Below are positions 8,825 to 18,431 of a stretch of DNA of 64,000 bases, in pieces. Under the pieces are notes generated by a model. That model was not told the DNA's origin. It saw nothing but the letters and a program-made list of their open reading frames with translations, and made no database searches. The stretch comes from Rugamonas rivuli (GTDB lineage Bacteria > Pseudomonadota > Gammaproteobacteria > Burkholderiales > Burkholderiaceae_D), in the NCBI RefSeq assembly GCF_009380165.1, contig NZ_WHUF01000004.1, forward strand, positions 496,001-560,000, written 5' to 3'. Position 1 is the stretch's first letter. Every line of letters begins with the position of its first letter. A program made the position numbers and the translations under genes.

Positions 8825-9475
8825 TTAAGCCGCTTGCGCCATGATCTCGCGCAGCGCCTTTTCAAACACGGCGGCCGGCTGGCCGCCCGAGATCAGGTGG
8901 CGCTCGTTGATGATCACGGCCGGCACCGAGTTGATGCCGTGGCGCTGGAAGAACTGCTCGCGCTCGCGCACCTCGTCGGCATAGCGGTTCGCTTGCAGCA
9001 CTTCGGTGGCGACATCGACATCCAGCCCCACTTCGCCGACCACGCGCAGCAGCACCTCGTGCGAGCTCGGATCGTCGCCCTTGGTGAAGTAGGCGCCGAA
9101 CAGCGCTTCCTTCAGCTCCTTCTGCTTGCCTTCCAGCTCGGCCCAATGCAGCAGGCGGTGGGCGTCGAAGGTGTTGTAGATTCGGCTGCGTTTGCCCATG
9201 GCGAAATCGAAGCCGACTTCGGCGCCGCGCGCACGTATCATCTCGCGCGCCTGCTCCTGCTGCGACGGCGTCGATCCGTATTTTTCGCTCAGGTGCTCGC
9301 CGATGTCCTGGCCTTCGGGGCCCATGTTGGGATTGAGTTCGAAGGGCTGGAAGTGCATGCTGACGGCGGCTTTGTCGCCGATATTGGCCAGCGCCTGGTC
9401 CAGCGACTTGAGGCCGATGGCGCACCACGGGCAGGAAACGTCGGAGACGAAATCGATCTTGAGGGTAGTAGTCAT
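8825..9475 (-). CDS. DsbA-family oxidoreductase (FrnE-like)
   Basis: A 216-residue thioredoxin-fold protein with the redox motif CPWC at about residues 15-18 (SDVSCPWCAIG) and the cis-proline loop GINSVPAVIIN near residue 180. The helical insertion between these is typical of the FrnE/2-hydroxychromene-2-carboxylate isomerase group. There is no signal peptide, so it should work in the cytoplasm, unlike DsbA itself. Its partner protein is unknown. Confidence 0.88.
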   Translation of the reverse strand: MTTTLKIDFVSDVSCPWCAIGLKSLDQALANIGDKAAVSMHFQPFELNPNMGPEGQDIGEHLSEKYGSTPSQQEQAREMIRARGAEVGFDFAMGKRSRIYNTFDAHRLLHWAELEGKQKELKEALFGAYFTKGDDPSSHEVLLRVVGEVGLDVDVATEVLQANRYADEVREREQFFQRHGINSVPAVIINERHLISGGQPAAVFEKALREIMAQAA

Positions 9476-9516
9476 GCTGTGCCTTTGCTAAAACGGTATT
9501 TCAGCATATGGCGACG

Positions 9517-9540
9517 CCCGGCGCAAAATCAAGCGCCGGG
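9517..9540. repeat. perfect 8-bp hairpin downstream of plsY
   Basis: CCCGGCGC (9517-9524) and GCGCCGGG (9533-9540) form a perfect stem with an 8-nt loop between the plsY stop and the FrnE-like gene start. It has no T-run on either side, so it is not a standard intrinsic terminator. It may slow decay of the plsY mRNA 3' end. Confidence 0.4.
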
Positions 9541-9553
9541 ACGGGGGATGACC

Positions 9554-10183
9554 TTACTTTTTGCGGGGTTTAACCGCTTCCTTGCTCTTGCTGCCGATGC
9601 GGCTTTCCTTGCCGGCCAGCAAATTCGAGATGTTTTTGCTGTGACGGAAAGCCAACAGTGCGCTCATGGCGAACACCGCGAACAGCTGCGGTTCGACGCC
9701 GAACAGCAGGCCGTAGTAGAACGGCGCGAACAGCGCCGCCACCAGCGCCGCCAGCGAGGAGTAGCGGAAGGCGTAAGCCACCGCCAGCCACGTCACCAGC
9801 GTGGCCAGGCCCAGCCACGGGTTCAGGCCCAGCAGCACGCCCAGCGCGGTCGCCACGCCCTTGCCGCCGACGAAGCGGAAGAACACCGGCCACAGGTGGC
9901 CCAGGAACACCGCGATCGCCACCAGCGCGATGGTGGCGTCGCCGATCTGCAACTGGTCCTGGTAGCGGATCGCCAGCCATACCGCCAGCCAGCCCTTGGC
10001 GCCGTCGCCGATCAGGGTCATGATGGCCGCCGCCTTATTGCCGCTACGCAACACATTGGTGGCGCCCGGATTTTTCGAGCCGTAGGTGCGGGGATCGGCG
10101 ATGCCGAACAACTTGCTCATCACGACGGCAAACGAGATCGAGCCGATCAGATAGGCGGCGACGGTCATCCAAACTGTATTCAT
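9554..10183 (-). CDS. plsY: glycerol-3-phosphate acyltransferase PlsY
   Basis: Acylates the sn-1 position of glycerol 3-phosphate using acyl phosphate, the first step of phospholipid synthesis, in the inner membrane. The start is the ATG at 10181-10183, with GAGGA just upstream, giving 209 residues, a normal length. Family motifs are visible: AYLIGSISFAVVMSKLFG, YGSKNPGATNVLRSGNK (phosphate loop) and GGKGVATALG. Several hydrophobic helices are spread along the chain. The last residues are basic. Confidence 0.93.
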   Translation of the reverse strand: MNTVWMTVAAYLIGSISFAVVMSKLFGIADPRTYGSKNPGATNVLRSGNKAAAIMTLIGDGAKGWLAVWLAIRYQDQLQIGDATIALVAIAVFLGHLWPVFFRFVGGKGVATALGVLLGLNPWLGLATLVTWLAVAYAFRYSSLAALVAALFAPFYYGLLFGVEPQLFAVFAMSALLAFRHSKNISNLLAGKESRIGSKSKEAVKPRKK

Positions 10184-10242
10184 TGTTTCCTCAAAAGTAG
10201 TCATGCGCCCGTTGGGGGCCGTTGAATATACACTGTCGCGCC

Positions 10243-10734
10243 TCAATCGGCCAGAGCGCAGTGCACGGCCTTGGCCTGCAGCAGCTCGACCAGCACCTGC
10301 GGCGCGATGCCGACCAGATAGCCCCTCCTGCCGCCATTGATATAAATCGTTTCCAGCGCAAGAATGCTATCCTCGACATACACCGGCAACACCTTGCGCG
10401 TGCCGAAGGGCGAGGTGCCGCCGATCTGGTAGCCGCTGTGGCGCGTGGCCACCTCCGGCTTGCACGGTTCGACGGATTTGCAGCCGATGCCGCGCGCCAG
10501 ATTCTTGGTCGAAACCTTGCAATCGCCGTGCATCAGCACAATTAATGGTTTAGCGGCCTCGTCCTGCATGACCAGGGTCTTGACCACCGCGTGTTCGTCC
10601 ACGCCCAGCTCGCGCGCGGACACCGTGGTGCCGCCGTGTTCTTCGTAGTCGTAGGGGTGCTCGCTGAAGACCACCTTATGTTTGCGCAGCATTTGCGTTG
10701 CCGGGGTCTCGGAGATGTGCTCTTTTTTAGCCAT
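10243..10734 (-). CDS. ybaK: aminoacyl-tRNA deacylase (YbaK/EbsC family)
   Basis: A 163-residue trans-editing enzyme that most likely hydrolyses Cys-tRNA(Pro). The YbaK fold is seen in GGTTVSARELGVDEHAVVKT, the catalytic lysine region DCKVSTKNLARGIG and the GYQIGGTSPFG loop. The start is the ATG at 10732-10734; the open frame extends upstream, antisense to the next gene's start. It lies about 60 bp upstream of plsY on the same strand. Confidence 0.88.
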   Translation of the reverse strand: MAKKEHISETPATQMLRKHKVVFSEHPYDYEEHGGTTVSARELGVDEHAVVKTLVMQDEAAKPLIVLMHGDCKVSTKNLARGIGCKSVEPCKPEVATRHSGYQIGGTSPFGTRKVLPVYVEDSILALETIYINGGRRGYLVGIAPQVLVELLQAKAVHCALAD

Positions 10735-10783
10735 GCGTGGTACGCTGCTTGTGAAGTAATAGTTCGATCGGGAGTTTCTAATT

Positions 10784-11779
10784 ATGCAGCAGGAAATTCG
10801 CTTTGCCACTTTCAATGTTTGCAATCTTTCCCAGCCTGGGGCGAAATTGTACGACAATCTGCCGCCATTGACGCCGGCGGACTACCAAGCGAAAGTCCTG
10901 TGGACCGCGCAGCAGCTGGACCTGCTCGACGCCGACGTGGTCGGCCTGCAGGAAGTGTTCTCGCTGGCGGCGATGCGCGACGTGCTGGCCCACAGCAGCC
11001 GCTACCGCGAAGCCACGCTGGCCGGCTTCGACGCCGCGCCCGATCCGCACACCGGCGCCGCGCGCCTGCTGCCGCAGGTGGCGCTGATCTCGCGCCTGCC
11101 GCTGGCGCAACCGGCCGCCGAGTACAGCGCCTTCCCCGACGGCGTGGCGCTGCCGGCCGGCAGCCGCGACGCCGACCGCTTCGCCCGCGCGCCGCTGCAT
11201 GCCCAGGTGCTGCTGCCGGACCAGCGCATCGTCGACGTCGTCGTGGTCCACCTCAAATCCAAGCGCCCCGACTACAGCAGCGGCGACGACTACGCCGACC
11301 CCTTGCTGTACGCCCAGGCCAACCTGCGCTCGCTGATACGGCGCGGCACCGAGGCGGTGGCCCTGCGCGCCCTGCTCAGCCTGCTCGAAAGCCGCGCGCG
11401 CCGGCCGCGCGTGGTGCTGGGCGATTTCAACGACACGGCCGACGCCGTCACCACCGCCATCGTCATGGGCTCCGGCGCGGCCGGCCTGCCGGGCGAGGAG
11501 CTGAGCGGCCGCATGTTCGACTGCAACCAGATCCAGCTGGGCCGCGACACCTTGCGCCACATCGGCTACACCAACATCCACGAGGGCCACTACATGACCA
11601 TCGACCACGTGCTGGTGTCGGAGGAATTCAACCCCGCCTCGCGCTACGCGGTGGGCGAGGTGCTGGACGTGACCTATCTGAACGACCATCTGCTGCTGCA
11701 CCGGCCCGAGGCGTCCGACCACGGCCAGGTACTGGTGCGGCTGCGCCTGTTCGGCGCGCGCGACCACGCCGGGGCGTAG
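10784..11779 (+). CDS. endonuclease/exonuclease/phosphatase family protein
   Basis: A 331-residue protein of the EEP fold shared by DNase I, exonuclease III and inositol phosphatases. The motifs are FATFNVCNLSQ (metal-binding Asn), VVGLQEVF (metal Glu, about residue 52), VVVHLKSKRP, LGDFNDTAD (catalytic Asp/Asn) and the SDHGQV ending (catalytic His). No signal peptide is visible, so a cytoplasmic role is likely. Nucleic acid versus small phosphoester substrate cannot be decided. Confidence 0.85.
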   Translation: MQQEIRFATFNVCNLSQPGAKLYDNLPPLTPADYQAKVLWTAQQLDLLDADVVGLQEVFSLAAMRDVLAHSSRYREATLAGFDAAPDPHTGAARLLPQVALISRLPLAQPAAEYSAFPDGVALPAGSRDADRFARAPLHAQVLLPDQRIVDVVVVHLKSKRPDYSSGDDYADPLLYAQANLRSLIRRGTEAVALRALLSLLESRARRPRVVLGDFNDTADAVTTAIVMGSGAAGLPGEELSGRMFDCNQIQLGRDTLRHIGYTNIHEGHYMTIDHVLVSEEFNPASRYAVGEVLDVTYLNDHLLLHRPEASDHGQVLVRLRLFGARDHAGA

Positions 11780-13519
11780 TCAGCCGCCGTCCAGCAAGCC
11801 ATCCAGGCTGTCGAGCCAGCCGTTCTGCCGCATATAGTAACCCTGCACCTGATGACAGCCGTGCTGCGTCAGGAAGCGCAGCTGCGCCTCGGTCTCCACG
11901 CCCTCCGCCAGCACCGTCAGGTCCAGACTGCGCGCCATCGCGATGATGGCCGTCACCACCGTCGGCGGCGTCGCGCCGTCGGCCGCGCCGTCGATGTCGC
12001 CGATGAAGGTGCGGTCTATCTTCAGCTTGTTGAAGGGATACTCGCGCAGGTGGCCGATGCGCGTGTAGCCGGTGCCGAAATCGTCGATCGCCAGCCGCAC
12101 GCCCAGCTGCCGCAGCGCCCCCAGCGTGGCCGGCGCGGCGGCGCCATGCTGCATGATGACGGCCTCGGTCAGCTCCAGCTCCAGCAGCTCCGGCGCCAGG
12201 CCGGCCGCCGCCAGCGCCCGGTCGACGCTGACCGCCAGGTCTTTTTGCAGGAACTGCGTCGGCGACAGATTGACCGCCACCGCCAGCGCATGGCCGGCCT
12301 GCTGCCAGCGGCGCGCTTCGCGGCAAGCCTGCTCCAGCACCCACTGGCCGATCGGCACCATCAGGCCGCAAGCCTCGGCCACGGCGATGAAGCGCTCCGG
12401 CCGCAGCAGGCCCAGCGTCGGATGGCGCCAGCGCAGCAGCGCTTCCGCCGCCAGCGGCAGGCCGCTGGCGAGATCGACCTGGGCCTCGTACTCCAGCTCG
12501 AACTGGCGTTCGCGCAGCGCGCGCTGCAAGTCGTTTTCCAGCGCCGCCCGCTCGACGATCAGCGCATTCATCTCCGCGCTGAAGAACTGGAAGCCGTTGC
12601 CGCCGTTTTCCTTGGCGTGGTACATGGCCAGGTCGGCGTGGCGCACCAGGTTGTCGAGGTCGGCGCCGTCGTCGGGAAAGATGCTGATGCCGATCGAGGC
12701 GCCCACGTTCAGCCGGTAAGGCTCCAGCACGAATTCCTGGCCCAGCGTATTCAGCACGGCCGCCGCCACGTGGGCGACCTGGTCGATGCCGCCGATCTCG
12801 GGCAGGATGATGACGAACTCGTCCCCGCCCTGGCGGCTGACGGTGTCGACGCTGCGCACGCAGCCGCGCAGCCGCACCGCCACTTCCTGCAACAGCCGGT
12901 CGCCGACGTGGTGGCCCAGCGTATCGTTGATGTTTTTAAAACGGTCCAGGTCGAGGAACAGCAGGGCCAGCCGGCTGCGCCGGCGCCGCGCCACCGCCAG
13001 CGCCAGCGTCAGGCGGTCGAGTAGCAGCACGCGGTTCGGCAGGTCGGTGAGGAAATCGTGCTCGGCCAGGTGGCGGGTCTGCTCCGCCGGCCGGCGTCCG
13101 GCGACATCGGCCAGCAAGGCCAGATACAACACCAGCTGCTCGTGCTTGCGGGCCGAGATGTCGCGGATCGCCGCACACAGGTGCTGCGGGCCAAGAGCCG
13201 TCAACACCACGTCGGCCCAGAACTGGCGGCCGCCGCAACCCACCCAGCACCATTCGAAGCGGCGGTTGCCATCGCGCAGCGCGTCGGCCTGCAGGTCGGC
13301 CAGCGCGCGCGCCGACAGCACGCCCTCGGTCTGCTGCAATGGTGACAAATCGGCCAGACTGCGGCCCGGCAGCCGCTGCGGCCCGCCGCACTCGAACAAG
13401 GCCAGCGCTGCCGGATTGCAATCGACGACGCGGCCATCCTGCAACAACAGCAAGGCGTCGCTGGTGTGCTGGTACAGCGCGCGGTAGTCCGCACTCGGAT
13501 TGTCGTCTGCTTGTGCCAC
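11780..13519 (-). CDS. PAS-GGDEF-EAL cyclic di-GMP enzyme
   Basis: A 579-residue cytoplasmic protein with a PAS domain (about residues 10-125), a GGDEF domain (about 155-310) and an EAL domain (about 325-575). GGDEF is intact and is preceded five residues earlier by RSVD, an RxxD feedback site. The EAL motif appears in AAEALLRWRHP, and the later DDFGTGY and EGVE loops needed for phosphodiesterase catalysis are present. It could therefore make or break cyclic di-GMP, with PAS setting the balance. It ends immediately after the convergent EEP gene. Confidence 0.92.
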   Translation of the reverse strand: MAQADDNPSADYRALYQHTSDALLLLQDGRVVDCNPAALALFECGGPQRLPGRSLADLSPLQQTEGVLSARALADLQADALRDGNRRFEWCWVGCGGRQFWADVVLTALGPQHLCAAIRDISARKHEQLVLYLALLADVAGRRPAEQTRHLAEHDFLTDLPNRVLLLDRLTLALAVARRRRSRLALLFLDLDRFKNINDTLGHHVGDRLLQEVAVRLRGCVRSVDTVSRQGGDEFVIILPEIGGIDQVAHVAAAVLNTLGQEFVLEPYRLNVGASIGISIFPDDGADLDNLVRHADLAMYHAKENGGNGFQFFSAEMNALIVERAALENDLQRALRERQFELEYEAQVDLASGLPLAAEALLRWRHPTLGLLRPERFIAVAEACGLMVPIGQWVLEQACREARRWQQAGHALAVAVNLSPTQFLQKDLAVSVDRALAAAGLAPELLELELTEAVIMQHGAAAPATLGALRQLGVRLAIDDFGTGYTRIGHLREYPFNKLKIDRTFIGDIDGAADGATPPTVVTAIIAMARSLDLTVLAEGVETEAQLRFLTQHGCHQVQGYYMRQNGWLDSLDGLLDGG

Positions 13520-13750
13520 GTGGCCCTCTCCGGCGTCGCGCCTTCTCAGGCCTTGCTCATTCTTGCCCTTGGGGCGGATGGCTCATTGACCTCCCTCAAA
13601 CGCGCTCGATCCCGCGTTTTCGCAGTTCATCCGCATTTTCGCGCCGCCCATCGCATTTTTCTGGCGGTTCGCCTTGCAACTACCTAAAGTGACACCATGC
13701 GCAAATCAGCACAATCCTGCGCCGTGGCGACCTTTTAATAGAAGAACGAT

Positions 13751-14980
13751 ATGAAACTTGAAACCTTGCCCGTCTCCCCACAGCCCACCGCAAGCCGCAA
13801 GCGCTGGCGCAAACCCCTCGCAGTGCTGATCGTGATCGGCCTGGCCGGCGGCGGCTGGACCGTCATGCACGGCAAGAAGGAAGCGCCGCCCGCGACCGCG
13901 CAGGCAGGCAAGGACGACAAGAAGAAACAGGAAGTCTTCGAATTGGCCAGCGGCGATATCGCGGCCATCGATGCAAGATCATTGGCGGTCAGCTTGCCCT
14001 TATCCGGCTCGCTGGCGCCCCTGAGTTCGGCCACCATCAAGTCCAAGGTATCGGGCGTGGTGGAAGCCACCACGGTGCAGGAAGGCATGGCGGTGTCCGC
14101 CGGCCAGGTGCTGGCCCGCATCGACCAGTCCGACCTGCGCGCCCGCCTGCAACAGCAGCAGGCCATGCTCGACGAAGCCCAGGCCAAGCTGTCGCTGGCG
14201 ACCAAGAACGAGTCCAACAGCGGCGCCCTGCTCAAGCAGAAATACATTTCGCAAAACGCCTACGATTCGACGCAGAACAGCGTCGACCTGGCGCGTGCCA
14301 ACGTCAAGTCGGCCGCCGCGATGGTGGAGATCGCCCGCATCGCGCTCAATGACGGCGTGATCAAGGCGCCCATCAGCGGCGTGGTCAGCAAGCGCCACGT
14401 GCAGGCAGGCGAGAAGCTGGCGCCGGACATGCCGGTCTACAGCATCGTCAACCTGGCCGAACTGACCTTGGAGGCGCAGGTGCCGGCCTCGGAAATCCCG
14501 CGCGTGAAAGTGGGCCAGGACGTCAAGTTCAAGGTCGACGGCTTCCAGGGCCGCGCCTTCGCCGGCAAGGTGGCGCGCATCAACCCCGCCACCGAAGCGG
14601 GCTCGCGCGCCATGCTGGTCTACATCTCCGTCAAGAACGAGGACAGCGCGCTGCGCGCCGGCATGTTCGCCAAGGGCAGCATCGTCACCGACCGTTCCGC
14701 CGTCATGCCCATCGTGCCGCTGCCGGCGCTGCGCACCGACAAGGGCCAGCAGGTGGTGTACAAGATCGAACAGGGCAAGGTCATCGCGCAGCCGGTCAAG
14801 CTGGGCCTGCGCAACGAGGACGAGGGCTATGCCGAAGTGGTCGAAGGCTTGCAGCCGGGCGCCAGCGTCATCGTCTCCAAACTGGACAGCGTCAAGCCGG
14901 GCAGCCAGGTCAAGCTGCCGGTGAATGTCGCCACGCCGGCGCAGCCGCCGAAGTCCGCCATGCTGGCCCAGAAGGACTAA
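13751..14980 (+). CDS. RND efflux periplasmic adaptor subunit
   Basis: A 409-residue membrane-fusion protein. A hydrophobic N-terminal anchor (about residues 22-38) is followed by the biotinyl-lipoyl half-motif (VVEATTVQEGMAVSAGQVLARID), a helical hairpin rich in Gln/Ala, the second lipoyl half (VQAGEKLAPDMPVYSI), a beta-barrel and a membrane-proximal domain. It joins the inner-membrane pump to an outer-membrane channel. It lies four bases before the pump gene, so the two form an operon; no tolC-type gene is adjacent. Confidence 0.92.
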   Translation: MKLETLPVSPQPTASRKRWRKPLAVLIVIGLAGGGWTVMHGKKEAPPATAQAGKDDKKKQEVFELASGDIAAIDARSLAVSLPLSGSLAPLSSATIKSKVSGVVEATTVQEGMAVSAGQVLARIDQSDLRARLQQQQAMLDEAQAKLSLATKNESNSGALLKQKYISQNAYDSTQNSVDLARANVKSAAAMVEIARIALNDGVIKAPISGVVSKRHVQAGEKLAPDMPVYSIVNLAELTLEAQVPASEIPRVKVGQDVKFKVDGFQGRAFAGKVARINPATEAGSRAMLVYISVKNEDSALRAGMFAKGSIVTDRSAVMPIVPLPALRTDKGQQVVYKIEQGKVIAQPVKLGLRNEDEGYAEVVEGLQPGASVIVSKLDSVKPGSQVKLPVNVATPAQPPKSAMLAQKD

Positions 14981-14983
14981 ATC

Positions 14984-17900
14984 ATGTGGATCACTAAAAC
15001 CAGTATCCAGAACCCGGTCTTCGCCACCATGGTGATGGTGGCGCTGGTCGTGCTGGGCCTGTTCTCCTACCGGGGACTGGGCCTGGAGGCCATGCCCAAC
15101 GTCGACATTCCCGGCGCGCTGATCGAGGTCAACTATCCGGGCGCGTCGCCGGAGGCGGTGGAGAACGACATCACGCGGCCGATGGAAGACGTGGTCAACA
15201 CCGTCAGCGGCATCAAGACGCTGCGCGCCAATTCGTGGGAAGGCCGCGCCGGCCTGTACATCGATTTCGAACTGTCCACCAATATGGACAAGGCGATGCA
15301 GGACTTGCGCGACAAGGTGGCGCAGGTGCGCCCACGCTTCCCGAAAGAAGCCAAGGATCCGTTCATCGTCCGCTTCGAAGGCGAGAACAGCCGCCCTATC
15401 GCGCAGATCGGCCTGACCGCCACCGACCACACGCTGCGTGAACTGTCGACCATGGCGGACCAGCTGATCGGCAAGCGCTTCCAGGGCGTGGCCGGCGTCG
15501 GCCAGGTGCGCCTGAACGGCACGGCTTCGCGCCAGATCCTGATCAGCCTGCGTCCCAACGACCTGACCGCGCAGGCGATCGGCGTCGATGAAGTGATCGC
15601 CGCGATCCAGGCCACCAACACCAACCTGCCGGCCGGTTCGATCAGCTACGGCGCCACCGAACAGCTGGTGCGCATCGAAGGCAAGATGAAGGATGCGCGC
15701 GACTTCAACAAGATCATCGTCGCCCGCCGCGCCAACGGCCCGGTGTTCCTGGAGCAGGTCGCCACGGTGATCGACGGCGCGCAGGAAGAGCTGTCGGTCT
15801 CACGCCTGAGCGGCAAGCGCGCCGTCACCATCGACATCACCAAGGTGCAGGACGCCAACGTGGTCGAGGTGGGCCGCCGCATCCAGAAGGTCGCCGCCGA
15901 TCTGCAGAAGACGCTGCCGGCCGACATCACGCTGACCGTGCTCAACGATGAATCGCTGAAGGTGCAGAGCCAGCTCGACAACGTGAAGGAAACCATCATC
16001 GAAGGCGCGGTGCTGACGATGATCATCGTGTTCCTGTTCCTGCACTCGTGGCGCTCGACGATCATCACCGGCCTGACCTTGCCGATCTCGGTGATGGCCA
16101 GTTTCATCGCCATGAAATTCTTCGGCTTCACGCTGAACTTCCTGACGCTGATGGCGCTGTCGCTGTGCATCGGCCTGCTGATCGACGACGCCATCGTGGT
16201 GCGCGAAAACATCGTGCGCCACCTCGGCATGGGCAAGAACCACCGCCGCGCGTCGGAAGACGGCACCAACGAAATCGGCCTGGCCGTGATGGCCACCACC
16301 TTCGCCATCGTCGCCGTGTTCATTCCGGTGGCCTTCATGCAGGGCATCATCGGCCGCTTCTTCCTGCAGTTCGGCGTCACCGTCGCGGTGGCCGTGCTGG
16401 TGTCGCTGTTCGTCAGCTTCACGCTGGACCCGATGCTGTCGTCGGTGTGGCCGGACCCGGTCAAGGACCGCTTCAAATACGTGCCGTGGCTGGGCCGCTT
16501 CATGCACTGGCTGGAAGGCGGCGTCGAAGCGCTGCACGTGGTGTACGGCAAGGTGCTGGCCCTCGCGCTGCGCTGGCGCAAGCTGACGCTGGCCTTCGCC
16601 GCCGCGCTGTTCGTCGCCAGCCTGATGCTGGTGCCGATGATAGGCGGCGAGATGTTCCCCGACCAGGACAATGGCTGGATCAACCTGCGCATGAAGACCC
16701 CGGTCGGCTCCAGCCTGGAATACACCGACAACAAGGTGCAGCAGGTTGAGCAGGCGCTGAAGGAGTTCCCTGAAATCGCCAACGTGATCTCGGTGGTCGG
16801 CACCCAGGACGGCCGCAACACCGCGCAGATCGACATGAAGCTGCAGGACCGCAAGACCTACAAGCGCCGTACGCAGAAGCAGCTGGAAGGCGCGGTGCGC
16901 GCACGCCTGAGCAAGATCGCCGGCATCACCATGTCGGTGGGCTGGAAGCCTATCTTCATCGCCATCCTCGGCACCGACGAAGGCAAGCTGGACGCCGTGG
17001 CCCACCGCCTGATGGACAAGATGCGCAAGATCAAGGGCGTTGCCGACCTGGAGTACAGCCAGGAAGGCGCCAATCCATCGACCACGGTGAAGATCAACAA
17101 CGAGCTGGCCAGCGACCTTGGCCTGACGGTGCAGCAGATCGGCACCGCGCTGCGGCCGTTCGTGGCGGGCGACACCACCAGCCACTTCCTGGCCGACGAT
17201 GGCCAGAACTACGACGTCAACGTGCAGTTGCCGAAATCGGGCCGCCAGAAGATCGCCGACCTGGCCGACCTGTCGCTGGCCTCCAGCAAGCTGGGTCCGG
17301 ACGGCCGTCCCGTGATGGTGCCGCTGCGCCAGGTGGTGGACTTCGTGCCGTCGTTCAGCCCGCAGGTGTTGAAGCGCCAGGCGCTGCAACGCCGGGTGGC
17401 GGTGTACGCCGCGGTCGAAGGCCGTCCAAGCGGCGACGTCGACAGCGACGTCAAGAAAGCCATGAAGGAAATCGACTTGCCGGCCGGCGTGCGCTTCGAC
17501 GTTGGCGGCAATGCGCAGGACATGGAAGAGAGCATGTCGTCGGCCATGATCGCGCTGGGCATCGCGGTGATCTTCATCTATCTGGTGCTGGCGTCGCAGT
17601 TCGGCAGCTTCCTGCAGCCGGTGGCGATCATGATGTCCTTGCCGCTGTCGCTGATCGGCGTGCTGGTCGCGCTCTTGATCACGGGCAGCACGCTGAACAT
17701 CTTCTCGGTGATCGGCTTCATCATGCTGATGGGCCTGGTGACGAAGAACGCGATTCTGCTGGTGGACTTCACCAACCACGCGCAGCGCGGCGGCATGGGC
17801 CAGCGCGAGGCCATCATGTCGGCCGGCCAGGTGCGGCTGCGTCCGATTGTGATGACGACGTTGGCGATGGTGTTCGGCATGCTGCCGATGGCGATCGGCA

Positions 17901-18130
17901 TGGGCGACGGCGGCGAGACGCAGGCGCCGATGGGCCGCGCGGTGATCGGCGGGGTGATCACCTCTACCCTGCTGACCCTGGTGGTGGTGCCGGTGGCCTA
18001 CACCTACCTGGACAGCCTGGGCAAGCGTTGCGCCCGCTTCTTCAAGGGCAAGGCGCACGAGGAAGAAGCCGCGCTGCAGGACGCCATCGAACCGCTGCAC
18101 GACATCAAGGCCCGCAACGAAGTGGCGTAA
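14984..18130 (+). CDS. RND multidrug efflux permease (HAE1 type)
   Basis: A 1048-residue inner-membrane proton-driven exporter, typical AcrB-like length. It has twelve predicted helices in two halves with two large periplasmic loops. The proton-relay aspartates lie in GLLIDDAIVVREN (TM4, about residue 405), and the TM10 lysine is in MGLVTKNAILLVDF. It starts MWITKTSIQNPVFATM, as in the AcrB/MdtB-like group. Substrates are not predictable. A clean intrinsic terminator follows. Confidence 0.95.
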   Translation: MWITKTSIQNPVFATMVMVALVVLGLFSYRGLGLEAMPNVDIPGALIEVNYPGASPEAVENDITRPMEDVVNTVSGIKTLRANSWEGRAGLYIDFELSTNMDKAMQDLRDKVAQVRPRFPKEAKDPFIVRFEGENSRPIAQIGLTATDHTLRELSTMADQLIGKRFQGVAGVGQVRLNGTASRQILISLRPNDLTAQAIGVDEVIAAIQATNTNLPAGSISYGATEQLVRIEGKMKDARDFNKIIVARRANGPVFLEQVATVIDGAQEELSVSRLSGKRAVTIDITKVQDANVVEVGRRIQKVAADLQKTLPADITLTVLNDESLKVQSQLDNVKETIIEGAVLTMIIVFLFLHSWRSTIITGLTLPISVMASFIAMKFFGFTLNFLTLMALSLCIGLLIDDAIVVRENIVRHLGMGKNHRRASEDGTNEIGLAVMATTFAIVAVFIPVAFMQGIIGRFFLQFGVTVAVAVLVSLFVSFTLDPMLSSVWPDPVKDRFKYVPWLGRFMHWLEGGVEALHVVYGKVLALALRWRKLTLAFAAALFVASLMLVPMIGGEMFPDQDNGWINLRMKTPVGSSLEYTDNKVQQVEQALKEFPEIANVISVVGTQDGRNTAQIDMKLQDRKTYKRRTQKQLEGAVRARLSKIAGITMSVGWKPIFIAILGTDEGKLDAVAHRLMDKMRKIKGVADLEYSQEGANPSTTVKINNELASDLGLTVQQIGTALRPFVAGDTTSHFLADDGQNYDVNVQLPKSGRQKIADLADLSLASSKLGPDGRPVMVPLRQVVDFVPSFSPQVLKRQALQRRVAVYAAVEGRPSGDVDSDVKKAMKEIDLPAGVRFDVGGNAQDMEESMSSAMIALGIAVIFIYLVLASQFGSFLQPVAIMMSLPLSLIGVLVALLITGSTLNIFSVIGFIMLMGLVTKNAILLVDFTNHAQRGGMGQREAIMSAGQVRLRPIVMTTLAMVFGMLPMAIGMGDGGETQAPMGRAVIGGVITSTLLTLVVVPVAYTYLDSLGKRCARFFKGKAHEEEAALQDAIEPLHDIKARNEVA

Positions 18131-18146
18131 TCGGGATCTACAACGC

Positions 18147-18175
18147 AAAACCGGGCTGCATGCCCGGTTTTTTTT
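18147..18175 (+). terminator. intrinsic terminator after the RND operon
   Basis: AACCGGGC and GCCCGGTT pair around a 5-nt loop and are followed by a run of T ending at 18175. It begins 16 bases after the permease stop codon. Confidence 0.85.
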
Positions 18176-18180
18176 CGTGC

Positions 18181-18360
18181 TTACTCAGCGGCGGTATCGC
18201 CGTCGGCGGCATCGTCGCCATCGGCTTCATCGAGCTCGCCTTCCTGGGCCAGCCCGGGATTCTGCTTCAGCTCGGCCTTGCGGCGGGCTTTTTCATCCGC
18301 TTTCTTTTTCTTTTCCAGCTCACGCTGCCGCTTTTCATACGCGAAATTTGTCTTTGCCAT
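18181..18360 (-). CDS. small highly charged protein, unknown function
   Basis: A 59-residue reading frame starting at the ATG at 18358-18360, with AGGTGG five bases upstream. It begins MAKTNFAYEKRQRELEKKKK, a strongly basic helix, and ends in an acidic tail (DEADGDDAADGD). The charge split suggests an intrinsically disordered or coiled-coil protein. Its stop codon lies just past the RND terminator on the opposite strand. Similar short Lys/Glu-rich proteins occur in betaproteobacteria, but I know no function. Confidence 0.7.
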   Translation of the reverse strand: MAKTNFAYEKRQRELEKKKKADEKARRKAELKQNPGLAQEGELDEADGDDAADGDTAAE

Positions 18361-18431
18361 TTGCCACCTCTTCTTTATACGGTTCGATTACCTGCCCACA
18401 TTATGACGCACTTACGGCCGACGCAAGTTTT

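Noticed and set aside
15800..18148. 782-codon open frame on the minus strand across the RND permease
   Set aside because: It is His/Gln/Arg-rich antisense of a GC-rich gene with no domain pattern; the RND protein on the other strand is complete.
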